Shown here: piece after piece, positions 25,043 through 34,539 of the stretch
Numbering within the stretch: the first letter of the stretch is position 1
Layout of the letters: every line of letters begins with the position of its first letter
Source of the DNA: Mobilicoccus sp032056465
GTDB taxonomy: Bacteria; Actinomycetota; Actinomycetes; Actinomycetales; Dermatophilaceae
Direction: 5' to 3' (one strand)
NCBI RefSeq assembly: GCF_032056465.1
Contig: NZ_DAMBCL010000008.1
DNA: 64,000 nt
Made by a program: the position numbers and the translations under genes
The notes under the pieces: generated by a model
Told to the model about the DNA's origin: nothing
The model's input: the letters and a program-made list of their open reading frames with translations, nothing else
The model's database searches: none

Positions 25043-25335
25043 GCAGTCCGTAGCGGCTGAATGCTGTCCAGCGCGTCCCCGAGGGCGTCCATCTCGACCT
25101 CAAGGTCATAGCGCACCTGCAGGTTGATCCAGAACTGCGCACTCATGCTGAAGAAGCGCCCCAGACGCAGAGCCGTATCCGCCGTGATCCGACGCTTGCC
25201 GTGCACGATCTCGTTGATCCGACGCGGCGGAACGCCGATGGATACTGCCAGCCGGTTCTGAGTTACGCCCATCGGAACGAGGAACTCCTCCATGAGGATC
25301 TCGCCCGGATGGATCGGGGGAATCTTGTCATCCAT
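25039..25335 (-). CDS. higA: HigA-type antitoxin (XRE family)
   Basis: This 98-residue antitoxin begins DDKIPPIHPGEILMEEFLVP, the hallmark N-terminus of the HigA/VapI family. The HTH spans about residues 20-70 (VTQNRLAVSIGVPPRRINEI) and then ITADTALRLGRFFSMSAQFW. It should neutralise the HigB toxin encoded 10 bp upstream and repress the shared promoter. ATG 25335 is the only start giving the family N-terminus. Its stop overlaps the SDR start, an unusual third gene for a higBA operon. Confidence 0.95.
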   Translation of the reverse strand: MDDKIPPIHPGEILMEEFLVPMGVTQNRLAVSIGVPPRRINEIVHGKRRITADTALRLGRFFSMSAQFWINLQVRYDLEVEMDALGDALDSIQPLRTA

Positions 25336-25345
25336 GTCGCACCTC

Positions 25346-25627
25346 CTAGTGATAGTCGACAATCTCAACCTCGCTGGGGCCCGCAGGAGTCCAGACGAAG
25401 CAGATCCGCCACTGGTCGTTGATTCGGATGCTGTGCTGACCGATCCGGTCGCCCTTGAGTGCTTCCAGCCGGTTCCCCGGTGGAACGCGGAGTTCATCAA
25501 GCTCGTGGGCAGCATCGAGTAGCAACAGCTTTGTGAGCGCCTTCTTGTGCAGACGAGAGTCGAGACGCTTGACGCGCTGTCGCAGGAACAGGCGTTCGGC
25601 ATCGCGGTCGGCAAAGGAGACGATCAC
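25346..25627 (-). CDS. higB: HigB-type toxin (RelE/ParE superfamily mRNA interferase)
   Basis: This 93-residue toxin ends with the family pattern SIRINDQWRICFVW and VEIVDYH, typical of HigB ribosome-dependent mRNA endonucleases. The basic helix region RLHKKALTKLLLLDAA and the ELRVPPGNRLEALKGDRIGQ loop are also typical. The start is GTG 25627, only 6 nt after a TATGAT -10 (25639-25634, minus), so it is probably translated from a leaderless mRNA. It precedes higA as usual for higBA loci. The 33-bp gap to ychF contains two TAACGC repeats that may be the operator. Confidence 0.93.
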   Translation of the reverse strand: MIVSFADRDAERLFLRQRVKRLDSRLHKKALTKLLLLDAAHELDELRVPPGNRLEALKGDRIGQHSIRINDQWRICFVWTPAGPSEVEIVDYH

Positions 25628-25633
25628 CCGACC

Positions 25634-25660
25634 ATCATATAACGCAGCGCGTCATTAACG

Positions 25661-25661
<1 letters not shown>
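25634..25661 (-). promoter_or_regulatory. higBA promoter with repeated GCGTTA boxes
   Basis: On the minus strand TATGAT (25639-25634) ends 6 nt before the GTG of higB. Two copies of GCGTTA (25661-25656 and 25645-25640) are spaced 16 bp start to start and bracket the -10 upstream side. This is a plausible HigA or HigBA binding site for autorepression. The promoter is squeezed into 33 bp between ychF and higB. Confidence 0.5.
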
Positions 25662-26755
<1,094 letters not shown>

Positions 26756-26913
26756 GGGGCCGGAGTCTATCGGCTCACGGAGACGACCTCGGGCGCGCAG
26801 GGCACGGACGCCGGACGGGCGGTCTGCCGACGGCCTCGTGCACGGATGATCAGGGCGCGTGGCGGCGATCGCACTCATTCACAACGCTCCTGACGGCGAC
26901 CGTCGAGCAGTCC

Positions 26914-26943
26914 TACGCTGCGGGCGTTCTTACCCGCGGGTAA
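26914..26943 (+). promoter_or_regulatory. Lipase promoter with 14-bp palindrome
   Basis: TACGCT (26914-26919) is a TANNNT -10 candidate. Eleven nt further is the perfect palindrome TTACCCGCGGGTAA (26930-26943), 32 bp before the lipase ATG. Its position just after the likely transcription start suggests a repressor operator, perhaps of TetR type. No regulator gene lies next to it. Confidence 0.5.
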
Positions 26944-26975
26944 CGACGCCTGCGGGTGCCCCCCAGGAGTTCCCC

Positions 26976-28037
26976 ATGAACATGCGCAGCCTCACAGTCG
27001 CGGCGGCGACAGCCCTCACCGTCGCGCTCACCACCCCGCTGTCGGCCCTGGCCGTCGAACCCACTCCTCCCCCCGCGCCGAGCCCCACGGCGAGCTCGAC
27101 CGCGAGTTCCGAGCCGGCTCCGAGCGAGGTCACCGACCCGATCATGTCGCCCCACAGCCCCAACGGTGTCCCCGCCGGCCCGGTGGGACGCCCCTACCTC
27201 ACGTGGCCACTCGCCTCGTCCCACTCCAAGCTCCACCCCGGCTCGCGCCCGATGGGCGCGAACGACTGGTCCTGCCGTCCCTCTCCGGGGACCCGGCCCG
27301 TCGTCCTCATCCCGGGCACGGGCGAGGACGCGTTCGCGACCTGGTCGCTCTACGCCCCTCAGCTCAAGGCCGCGGGCCTGTGCGTCTACACCTTCAACGT
27401 CAACCCGGTGACCAACCCGATGGACGAGGCCAAGCCATTCTCGGGACACATCCGTAGCTCGGCGGCGTTCCTCGGCACCTTCGTCGACCGCGTTCTCGCG
27501 AGCACGGGCGCCGACAAGGTGGACCTCGTCGGCCACTCCCAGGGCGGCGGCCCCCTTCCCCGCGCCTACCTCAAGTACGAGGGCGGGTCGGCCAAGGTGG
27601 CCCGTCTCATCGGTCTCGTGCCGTCCAACCACGGCACCACGGTCTACGGCCTGCAGAAGCTGCTCGCCAGGGAGGGAACCGCCTCGAACTGGCTGCTCAC
27701 GACCAATGCCCGGCTGCACAACAACTACGCCCTGCCCGAGCAGCTCGTGGGGTCGCCGTTCCTCACCGATCTCAACAAGGGCGGCATGACCCAGCCCGGT
27801 GTGGAGTACACGGTCATCACGACCCGGTACGACGACGTCGTGACGCCCTACACCAACGCCGTCATCGACGAGCCCGGCGTGAAGAACATCGTCATGCAGG
27901 ACCTGTGCACGCTCGACCACACCGACCACTTCGGGTTCACCTACGACCCGGTCGCGCTCCAGGTCGTCATCAACACCCTGCGTCCGGAGAAGGCCACGCC
28001 GCTGAAGTGCGTGTACGTGCCCGGATACATCCAGTGA
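26976..28037 (+). CDS. Secreted lipase/esterase, alpha/beta hydrolase (EstA/LipA-like)
   Basis: This 353-residue exported hydrolase has a signal peptide of about 26 residues (MNMRSLTVAAATALTVALTT, cleavage after SALA), then a Pro/Ser/Thr-rich linker. The catalytic domain holds VVLIPGTGEDAF (oxyanion region), nucleophile S188 in GHSQGG, TRYDDVVTP with the acid residue, and late histidines in LDHTDHFGF. This matches class 2 actinobacterial triacylglycerol lipases. CAGGAG lies 6 nt before the ATG. A terminator-like hairpin (28045-28086) follows directly. Confidence 0.92.
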   Translation: MNMRSLTVAAATALTVALTTPLSALAVEPTPPPAPSPTASSTASSEPAPSEVTDPIMSPHSPNGVPAGPVGRPYLTWPLASSHSKLHPGSRPMGANDWSCRPSPGTRPVVLIPGTGEDAFATWSLYAPQLKAAGLCVYTFNVNPVTNPMDEAKPFSGHIRSSAAFLGTFVDRVLASTGADKVDLVGHSQGGGPLPRAYLKYEGGSAKVARLIGLVPSNHGTTVYGLQKLLAREGTASNWLLTTNARLHNNYALPEQLVGSPFLTDLNKGGMTQPGVEYTVITTRYDDVVTPYTNAVIDEPGVKNIVMQDLCTLDHTDHFGFTYDPVALQVVINTLRPEKATPLKCVYVPGYIQ

Positions 28038-28044
28038 CGCGGGC

Positions 28045-28086
28045 CCCGCCCGCCTGAGCCATCGCCTCGGTGGTCAGGCGGGCGGG
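28045..28086. terminator. Bidirectional terminator-like hairpin
   Basis: A perfect 13-bp inverted repeat, CCCGCCCGCCTGA at 28045-28057 and its complement at 28074-28086, encloses a 16-nt loop. It lies between the convergent lipase and thioesterase genes; the right arm includes the stop codon of the thioesterase. There is no T-tract, as is common in high-GC actinobacteria. Confidence 0.75.
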
Positions 28087-28931
28087 TTCCACCCCTGCGG
28101 GATGCGGACGCTGCACAGCTGCCGTGACTGCGCGACGAGCGCGCCGCGGGAGTCCCAGATGAGGGCGTCCTCCTCCATGAGCCCGCCGGTGAGGATCGAG
28201 GAGTGCGTCGCCATCTGCAGCCACCCGGGCGCCGGGCGGCCGCGGACGTGACCGCTGAACTCGAGGGTGGGGGCCCACCCGCCGATGCCCAGATCGAACG
28301 ACACCGGCGGCATCGCATCGAGGAAGAAGAGCAACGACAACGGGTCGGCGTCGCGACCGTCGGCGAACCGGATCCACGCCCGCATCTGCCCACGACCGGA
28401 GGGCTTGCCCATCGCCCATCCGGCCGTCGACGGGTCGAGGCGCAGATCGAGTCGGTGCATGAGCGGCGGCGCCTGCATGGGGCCGCCGGTGCGCGCCTGC
28501 GCCGCGTCGACGCACTCCTCCGGGCTCGGCATGCTCACCGGCTCGACGCTGCGGTGCACCGGCGAGGCGACGTCGAGGTCGCCGTACGTCGCGAGGGCCC
28601 GCATGCGTTCGACGCGCCCACCGTCGGGGCCGTCCTGGGTGACGACCGCCTCCGCCGTGGAGAACGTGCGCCCCCGCCGCAGGACCTCGGTGTCGACGCG
28701 CAGGTCACCGTCCGCACCCGCGGAGAGGAAGTGGGCCGAGAACGCGAGCGGGTCGGCGTGCGGCGTCGGCCCCTCCCCGAGCACCCGGGTGAGGGCTGCG
28801 GCGGCGGTCGCCATGACGACCCCGCCGTTGACCGCCGGGCCGATCGCCCAGTCCTGCGCGAAACGACCGGTGAACGTGCCCGCGTCGGCGCCGGGGGCGA
28901 GCCGCGTCGCGGTGTCGAATTCAGATGCCAT
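28074..28931 (-). CDS. Thioesterase family protein (TesB-like, double hotdog)
   Basis: This 285-residue protein matches the TesB-like acyl-CoA thioesterase superfamily. The N-terminal hotdog has FAQDWAIGPAVNGGVVMATA and FSAHFLSAG; the C-terminal hotdog ends WLQMATHSSILTGGLMEEDA then RGALVAQSRQLCSVR. Likely reaction: hydrolysis of acyl-CoA thioesters. It is monocistronic and divergent from rmuC with 94 bp between starts. Substrate chain length unknown. Confidence 0.9.
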   Translation of the reverse strand: MASEFDTATRLAPGADAGTFTGRFAQDWAIGPAVNGGVVMATAAAALTRVLGEGPTPHADPLAFSAHFLSAGADGDLRVDTEVLRRGRTFSTAEAVVTQDGPDGGRVERMRALATYGDLDVASPVHRSVEPVSMPSPEECVDAAQARTGGPMQAPPLMHRLDLRLDPSTAGWAMGKPSGRGQMRAWIRFADGRDADPLSLLFFLDAMPPVSFDLGIGGWAPTLEFSGHVRGRPAPGWLQMATHSSILTGGLMEEDALIWDSRGALVAQSRQLCSVRIPQGWNPPA

Positions 28932-29025
28932 GACCGAGGTCTACCAGACGCCCCCGACACCCCGTCCACGCGGGTTCCCGTGCACGTGGGAAGGGTTGTC
29001 GGAGCCGACTGCGAGAGTGCGCCCC

Positions 29026-30255
29026 ATGGAGATCTCCGCGCTCGGCGTCATGCTCGTGTTCGTCGTCGGTGCCGTCCTCGGGGCGGTGACGGCGTGGTTC
29101 GCGGCCGCCTCACGGTACGCCGCGCCGCTCGCCGCCGCGGGCGCCGAACGCGATGTCCTGCGGGCGCGGGTCGAGGAGCTCCGGCGCCGGGAGGACGACG
29201 ACGAGGAGGTCATGGCCGCCCTCGCCCCGGTCACCTCGGCGCTGGCCCGGGTCGAACGGCAGGTCGGGGTCCTCGAGCGGGACCGGGTCGAACAGTACGG
29301 CCGCCTCGGCGAACGGTTGGGCGAGGTCGTCCGCAGCACGCGCGCCCTGCACCAGGAGACGTCCTCCCTCGCCGGCTCCCTCAACTCCTCCACGACCCGC
29401 GGCATGTGGGGTGAGGTGCAGCTTCGGCGTCTTCTCGAGCACGCGGGTCTGCTCGCGCGCTGCGACTTCGACGAACAGGCCTCGGCCGAGAACGCGCGGG
29501 CCCAGGCCGTGCGCCCCGACGTCGTCGTGCGACTCCCCGGAGGCAAGTCCCTCGTCGTCGACGCCAAGGCCCCGCTCACGGCGTTCCTGTCGGCGCAGGC
29601 CCCCGAACTCGACGAGGCACGGCGCCGCCAACTCCTCGGGGCTCACGCCGCCGCACTCCGCGGGCACGTCGAGACGCTCGCCCGAAAGGAGTACTGGACG
29701 GCGTTCTCCCCCTCCCCCGAGATGGTCGTGTGCTTCGTCCCCGCCGACGCGGTGCTGGCCGCCGCGCTCGACGCCGATCCGTCGCTGTTCGACCACGCGA
29801 TGGGTCGACGGGTCGTCCTCGCCTCCCCCGCGACGCTGCTCGCCCTCCTGCGAACGGTGGCGCACACCTGGCAGCAGGACGCCCTCACCGAGAACGCCCG
29901 CGAACTCCTCGACCTCGGTCGTGAGCTCTACGACCGCCTCGGCACCCTCGGTGGACACGTCGGCAAGGTCGGTGGGGCCTTGCGGCGCAGTGTCGAGGCG
30001 TACAACGCGATGGTCGGCGCGATGGAGTCGCGCGTCTTCGTCACCGCCCGGCGGATGCACGAGCTCGGGCTCGCCCACGAGGCGCCCGCCACGCTCACCG
30101 CGCTCGAGGCGACACCCCGTCCGCTCACCGCCGTCGAACTCCTCGACGGGCTGGAGGACGGATCTCTCGCGCGCGACCGACGATTCCTCGCGGCGAACGT
30201 GCCTCCCCCGCAGGATCAGGCTGCCGCGGCGGCCGACGACACGCGTACGGGATGA
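29026..30255 (+). CDS. rmuC: DNA recombination protein RmuC
   Basis: This 409-residue protein has an N-terminal membrane helix (ALGVMLVFVVGAVLGAVTAW), a coiled-coil region rich in Arg/Glu to about residue 110, and the RmuC nuclease-like domain. That domain carries TRGMWGEVQLRRLLEHAGLL, RPDVVVRLPGGKSLVVDAK and FVPADAVLAAALDADPSLFD. RmuC limits inversions at short inverted repeats and is a restriction-fold predicted nuclease. The ATG at 29026 gives a normal N-terminus. It is convergent with ispH, with 31 bp between the stops. Confidence 0.95.
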   Translation: MEISALGVMLVFVVGAVLGAVTAWFAAASRYAAPLAAAGAERDVLRARVEELRRREDDDEEVMAALAPVTSALARVERQVGVLERDRVEQYGRLGERLGEVVRSTRALHQETSSLAGSLNSSTTRGMWGEVQLRRLLEHAGLLARCDFDEQASAENARAQAVRPDVVVRLPGGKSLVVDAKAPLTAFLSAQAPELDEARRRQLLGAHAAALRGHVETLARKEYWTAFSPSPEMVVCFVPADAVLAAALDADPSLFDHAMGRRVVLASPATLLALLRTVAHTWQQDALTENARELLDLGRELYDRLGTLGGHVGKVGGALRRSVEAYNAMVGAMESRVFVTARRMHELGLAHEAPATLTALEATPRPLTAVELLDGLEDGSLARDRRFLAANVPPPQDQAAAAADDTRTG

Positions 30256-30286
30256 GCGAGTGCGGCCGCGGGAGGGCGGTCGGCCC

Positions 30287-31288
30287 TCAGCGCAACGACG
30301 CTCCCGCGTCGGACTTCACCTTGGCCTGGTAGGGGATGCCGCGGGCCTTGAGGTCCTTGCGCAGGTCGGCGGGGAGGGCGAAGAGCAGGCTCTCCTCGGC
30401 GGCGACCACGGGCTCGACGTCCGTGTAGCCGCGGTCGGCGAGCGCGGCGAGCACGTCGTTGACGAGAATCTCCGGCACCGACGCACCGCTGCTGAGGCCG
30501 ACGGTTCGCACGCCCTCGAACCACGAGTCGTCGATCTCGTCGGCGTAATCGACGAGATGGCCCGCCGTCGCGCCGTGTTCGAGGGCGACCTCGACGAGAC
30601 GCACGGAGTTCGAGGAGTTCCGCGATCCCACGACGAGCATGAGGTCGACCCGGTCGGCCATGGCCCGAACCGCCCCCTGGCGGTTCTGCGTGGCGTAGCA
30701 GATGTCGTCGCTCGGCGGATCCTGCAGGTGGGGGAACTTCTCGCGCAGGCGACGGACGGTCTCCATGGTCTCGTCGACGCTCAAGGTCGTCTGCGAGAGC
30801 CACACGACCTTCTCCGGGTCACGCACCTCGACTCGTGCGACGTCGTCGGGGCCGTCCACGAGGGTGATGTGCTCGGGCGCCTCACCGGCGGTCCCGATGA
30901 CCTCCTCGTGCCCCTCGTGACCGATGAGGAGGATGTCGTAGTCCTCCCCCGCGAACCGCTGGGCCTCACGGTGCACCTTGGTGACCAGCGGACAGGTGGC
31001 GTCGATCGCCCGGAGCGACCGCGTCTGGGCCTCCTCGTGGACCACGGGGGCCACCCCGTGCGCCGAGAACACGACCGTGGCACCCTCGGGCACCTCGTCG
31101 GTCTCCTCGACGAACACGGCGCCGCGCCGTTCGAGCACGGTGACGACGTGCTTGTTGTGGACGATCTGCTTGCGCACGTACACCGGCGCACCGTAGAGCT
31201 CGAGCGCCTTCTCCACCGTGACCACGGCGCGGTCGACGCCCGCGCAGTACCCGCGCGGGGCGGCCAGCAGGACTCGCTTGTCGTTCAT
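30287..31288 (-). CDS. ispH: 4-hydroxy-3-methylbut-2-enyl diphosphate reductase
   Basis: IspH carries out the last step of the MEP isoprenoid pathway, reducing HMBPP to IPP and DMAPP. The three [4Fe-4S] cysteines are C15 (RGYCAGVDRA), C99 (DATCPLVTKVH) and C197 (DICYATQNRQ), at the same spacing as in E. coli. The substrate-binding SN-type motif NSSNSVRL is present. The 333-residue frame starts at ATG 31288; GTG 31303 would add five residues and lies just after GGGAGG, so either is possible. It is divergent from xseA. Confidence 0.97.
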   Translation of the reverse strand: MNDKRVLLAAPRGYCAGVDRAVVTVEKALELYGAPVYVRKQIVHNKHVVTVLERRGAVFVEETDEVPEGATVVFSAHGVAPVVHEEAQTRSLRAIDATCPLVTKVHREAQRFAGEDYDILLIGHEGHEEVIGTAGEAPEHITLVDGPDDVARVEVRDPEKVVWLSQTTLSVDETMETVRRLREKFPHLQDPPSDDICYATQNRQGAVRAMADRVDLMLVVGSRNSSNSVRLVEVALEHGATAGHLVDYADEIDDSWFEGVRTVGLSSGASVPEILVNDVLAALADRGYTDVEPVVAAEESLLFALPADLRKDLKARGIPYQAKVKSDAGASLR

Positions 31289-31415
31289 CGCTTCGTCAGT
31301 CACGCCTCCCATCCTAGAGAGGCGTCCCGAACGCCGCCTGGACGCACCGGCCCCCGCCGGGCCACGGGGCGGCGCAGCACCGGCGGGGCGCAGGTGCGCT
31401 GGCATACTGGCGCGC

Positions 31416-32657
31416 GTGAGCGAGCCCCTGCCCGCCAAGGCGGCCGAGACGACCGCCGAGCGCCCCTGGCCGCTGCGGCTCCTCTCGATGAAGATCACCG
31501 AGTACGTGGACAAGATGTCCCCGGTGTGGATCGAGGGACAGATCGTCCAGCTCAACCGCCGTCCCGGGGCACGGTCGTGTTTCGTCACCCTCCGCGACGC
31601 CGACGTCGACATGTCGATGACGGTGACCGTCCCCACCGTCGTGCTCGACCGGATGCCCATCACCGAGGGCAGCCGCGTCGTCACCCATGCCAAGCCGACG
31701 TACTGGAGCAAACGCGGCACCCTCCAGCTCGAGGCGCGCGACATGCGCCCGGTCGGCGAGGGCGAACTCCTCGCCCGGCTGGAGCACCTCAAACGTGTGC
31801 TCGCGTCGGAGGGACTGTTCGCCGCCGACCGCAAGCGCTCCCTGCCCTTCCTGCCGCAGCGGGTCGGCCTCGTGTGCGGACGGGCGAGCGCCGCGATGCG
31901 GGACGTGCTCGACAACGCCCGCCGCCGGTGGCCGGCGGTGGAGTTCGAGGTGCGGGAGGTGCCGGTCCAGGGCACCGACGCGGTGCTCGCCGTCACCGCA
32001 GCACTGACGGAGCTCGACACCCACCCGCAGGTCGACGTCATCGTCATCACCCGCGGGGGTGGCTCGTTCGAGGATCTCCTGCCGTTCAGCAACGAGTCCC
32101 TGATCCGGGCGGTCGCCGCGGCACGCACGCCGGTCGTGAGCGCGATCGGCCACGAGGTCGACACCCCCCTGCTCGATTTCGTCGCCGACCTCCGCGCCTC
32201 GACTCCCACCGACGCCGCGAAGCGCATCGTGCCGGACGTCGAGGTCGAACGCGCGGGCATCGCGCAGCTCGCCGGCCGAGCGCGCGCGGCCGTCGCCGCC
32301 CGCCTCGCGAGCGAACGTCGTCACCTGCAGGTGATCCGATCACGCCCGGTCCTCACGGACCCGCACGCCACCCTCGCCCCCCACCGCGAGGTCCTCGCGC
32401 GGCACCGCGAGCGCGGCGAAGGCGCGCTCACTCGACGCCTCGACGGCGAACGGGCACGGGTGAGCGCGCTGTCGGCGCAGCTCCGGGCCCTGTCACCGCA
32501 GGGGACGCTCGACCGCGGCTACGCGATCGTCCTCCACGCCGACGGGCGGGTGGTCACCGATCGCGAGGACGTGGAGGTCGGTGAGATCCTGCGGGTCAAG
32601 GTCGCCCGTGGAGACTTCGGGGTCCGCCCCGTGACCAGGAGAAAGGCACGCGCATGA
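31416..32657 (+). CDS. xseA: Exodeoxyribonuclease VII large subunit
   Basis: This 413-residue large subunit has an N-terminal OB-fold (IEGQIVQLNRRPGARSCFVT), the catalytic Exonuc_VII domain with GLVCGRASAAMRDVLDNARR and VIVITRGGGSFEDLLPFSNE, HEVDTPLLDFVADLRASTPT, and a C-terminal coiled coil. It degrades single-stranded DNA together with XseB. GTG 31416 is the chosen start: it follows CATACT by 7 nt (leaderless-like) and frames further upstream read through the ispH promoter. It overlaps xseB by ATGA. Confidence 0.95.
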   Translation: MSEPLPAKAAETTAERPWPLRLLSMKITEYVDKMSPVWIEGQIVQLNRRPGARSCFVTLRDADVDMSMTVTVPTVVLDRMPITEGSRVVTHAKPTYWSKRGTLQLEARDMRPVGEGELLARLEHLKRVLASEGLFAADRKRSLPFLPQRVGLVCGRASAAMRDVLDNARRRWPAVEFEVREVPVQGTDAVLAVTAALTELDTHPQVDVIVITRGGGSFEDLLPFSNESLIRAVAAARTPVVSAIGHEVDTPLLDFVADLRASTPTDAAKRIVPDVEVERAGIAQLAGRARAAVAARLASERRHLQVIRSRPVLTDPHATLAPHREVLARHRERGEGALTRRLDGERARVSALSAQLRALSPQGTLDRGYAIVLHADGRVVTDREDVEVGEILRVKVARGDFGVRPVTRRKARA

Positions 32658-32995
32658 CCGACGACTCCCTCGACGACGCCGGGGCAGGCGCCCGCACGGA
32701 GGACGACCTCGTCGAGGTCCTCGACCCCGCCGATGCCGGGGCAGCCGGCGTCGACGGCGCCGGTCCCGCCACGGACCCGACGAGCAGCCGACCCGACGTG
32801 TCCGGCCTCTCCTACGAGGAGGCGCGCGACAAGCTCGTCGAGACGGTCTCCCGGTTGGAGTCGGGCCAGGCCGATCTCGAGGCGAGCGTCGCCCTGTGGG
32901 AACTGGGCGAGGCACTGGCCGCCCACTGCACCGCGGCCCTCGACCGCGCCGAGGCCCGTCTGGACCGCGCCCGGCCTGACCCGGGGCGAGCCTGA
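32654..32995 (+). CDS. xseB: Exodeoxyribonuclease VII small subunit
   Basis: This 113-residue protein has the XseB core LSYEEARDKLVETVSRLESG then ADLEASVALWELGEALAAHC in its last ~70 residues. The N-terminal ~45 residues are an acidic, Asp/Ala-rich extension not found in short family members. The ATG overlaps the xseA stop (32654-32657), so the two subunits are made together. The gene ends near a small hairpin before the convergent DUF4245 gene. Confidence 0.95.
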   Translation: MTDDSLDDAGAGARTEDDLVEVLDPADAGAAGVDGAGPATDPTSSRPDVSGLSYEEARDKLVETVSRLESGQADLEASVALWELGEALAAHCTAALDRAEARLDRARPDPGRA

Positions 32996-33002
32996 CCCCC
33001 GT

Positions 33003-33025
33003 CGACGCGACTCAACGCCGCGTCG
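33003..33025. terminator. Short hairpin between xseB and DUF4245 gene
   Basis: CGACGCG (33003-33009) and CGCGTCG (33019-33025) form a 7-bp stem with a 9-nt loop in the 33-bp gap between convergent stops. It is a modest candidate for a bidirectional terminator. Confidence 0.4.
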
Positions 33026-33028
33026 GGC

Positions 33029-33796
33029 TCACTTGCCGTACGGCCGAAGGGAGCCCGCGACCTGCTCGAGGGTGGCGTAGTCGGCGAGGCCGGAGACGAC
33101 CGTCGTCATGTCGCCCCGGGTCCCGACGAGGCCGCGACGCGCGGGATCGCCACCGGCGGTGACCCGCGTCCACGTGGCTCCACCGACGGTGCTCGTCCCG
33201 TCCTCCCGGCCGTTCGACACGGCCTCGGCGCGCCAGGCCTCGGCCTTCTCCGCCGGGGTGTCGGCGGGAATCTGTTGGACGGCGACGAACACCGAATCGT
33301 CGTCGGTGCGGGTGTACCCGACGTACCAGCTGACCGGGTCCGTGCCGTGCCGCACGCTCGTCGCCTTCCACGGCTTGCCGGGCTCCCCGAGCTGCGGGAT
33401 CCACACCGTCGTCTGCGACTCCTCCTGGAGCTGCCGAGCCACGGGGGTGACGTCGACGGGCGGTTGGGTCACCGAGTCCGGCCGCGGGACGATGGCGTAG
33501 ATGACGAACAGCAGCGCCGCCACCGCAGCGGTGGACAGCAGCAGGCTGCGCCAGTTGCCGCGGCCACGCGCGCGGGCGGGCGGCCCGGCGTCGACGTCTC
33601 CCTCAGCACCCGGTGCCGCGGCCGGAGCACCGGGGGTGATCGATGCGGGAGGCGCGCCGTGCGCGACGGACGCGTCGACGGGCGAGCTCGGGTCCTCCCG
33701 GTCGGAGGTGGTCGGCGCGGAGGTATCCGCATCCCGCGTGGAGGACCCCGAGGACCGGTCGGAGGGCGCAGAGGACGAGGGAGTCGGGGAGCTCAT
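33029..33796 (-). CDS. DUF4245 domain-containing membrane protein
   Basis: This is a 255-residue actinobacterial protein of unknown function. A long disordered N-terminus (Ser/Pro/Ala-rich, ~75 residues) is followed by one transmembrane helix (SLLLSTAAVAALLFVIYAIV) and an extracytoplasmic DUF4245 domain (SWYVGYTRTDDDSVFVAVQQ, then GLVGTRGDMTTVVSG). DUF4245 genes commonly sit next to xseB in Actinobacteria, as here (convergent). ATG 33796 is preferred over ATG 33814 on family N-termini; both are possible. Confidence 0.88.
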   Translation of the reverse strand: MSSPTPSSSAPSDRSSGSSTRDADTSAPTTSDREDPSSPVDASVAHGAPPASITPGAPAAAPGAEGDVDAGPPARARGRGNWRSLLLSTAAVAALLFVIYAIVPRPDSVTQPPVDVTPVARQLQEESQTTVWIPQLGEPGKPWKATSVRHGTDPVSWYVGYTRTDDDSVFVAVQQIPADTPAEKAEAWRAEAVSNGREDGTSTVGGATWTRVTAGGDPARRGLVGTRGDMTTVVSGLADYATLEQVAGSLRPYGK

Positions 33797-33886
33797 GTCG
33801 CCATTCTCGCGCATCCCGCCGGGTGCACCCGACGGTCACCGGGGACGCCGCGGCCCGTCCTCCGAGCCGCCCCCGAACGCAGCCGC

Positions 33887-33922
33887 TAGATTCCTCACAT
33901 GAGGAATGAGGGCACGGCGTGA
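33887..33922 (+). promoter_or_regulatory. TetR autoregulatory operator, -10 and 7-codon leader
   Basis: TAGATT (33887-33892) lies 6 nt before ATG 33899, which opens MRNEGTA and stops at TGA 33920-33922, overlapping the TetR start GTG 33919. The perfect inverted repeat ATTCCTCA-CA-TGAGGAAT (33890-33907) overlaps the -10 end and the leader start. The inner part TTC-x-TCA-NN-TGA-x-GAA recurs at the efflux operon start (35712-35727). This is a strong candidate for autorepression. Confidence 0.65.
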
Positions 33923-34539
33923 GGCCGCGCGGCCGACGCCCGGCCGGGTCGGACACCCGGGGCGACATCCTCCTCGCTGCCCGGCGCACGTTCGCCGAGC
34001 GTGGGTACGACGCGACCTCGCTGCGCGGTGTGGCGCGCACGGCCGGCGTGGATCCCGCGTTGGTCCACCACTACTTCACGAGCAAGTCCGACCTGTTCTT
34101 CCACGCCGTCATCGGCGACATCGAGGCCGACTCGGAGGAACGGATCCGTCCAGCCGAGATCATCGAGGGCATCATCACCGGCCCCGCGGAGTTCATGGCC
34201 CACCGCTGGACGGTCGCCTTCCTCGGCATCTGGGACCGGCCGGGAGCCTCGGACCGGCTCCTCTCCATGCTGGGCGCGGTCGCCGCTGGAGACGAGGTGC
34301 GCGCCCAGGTGGTCCAGTTCCTCCAGGGTGAGGTCTTCGCGCCGATCGCGGCGGCGGTGTCGCCCGACCGCCGTGAGACGCGGGCGCAGCTCGCCGCCTC
34401 CCACGTCATGGGGATCATCATCGCGCGGTACGTCGCCCGCCTGCCCGTCCTCGCGGCCATGCCCGCCGAGGAGGTCGCGCGTCTCACCGCCCCCAACCTG
34501 CAGCACTACCTCACGGGCGATCTGGGGTCGGAGCGCTGA
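33919..34539 (+). CDS. TetR/AcrR family transcriptional regulator
   Basis: This 206-residue repressor has the TetR HTH at residues ~14-60 (AARRTFAERGYDATSLRGVA, then VDPALVHHYFTSKSDLF). Its C-terminal ligand domain resembles the TetR_C_17/PaaR2-like class: the FAPIAAAVSPDRRETRAQLA and MGIIIARYVARL segments are usual. The GTG start is coupled to a 7-codon leader frame, and GAGGG lies 8 nt upstream. A palindrome at its own start and a similar one at the HlyD/ABC operon (35.7 kb) suggest it represses both. Its 3' end overlaps the convergent Cys/Met enzyme gene by 29 bp. Confidence 0.93.
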   Translation: MRPRGRRPAGSDTRGDILLAARRTFAERGYDATSLRGVARTAGVDPALVHHYFTSKSDLFFHAVIGDIEADSEERIRPAEIIEGIITGPAEFMAHRWTVAFLGIWDRPGASDRLLSMLGAVAAGDEVRAQVVQFLQGEVFAPIAAAVSPDRRETRAQLAASHVMGIIIARYVARLPVLAAMPAEEVARLTAPNLQHYLTGDLGSER

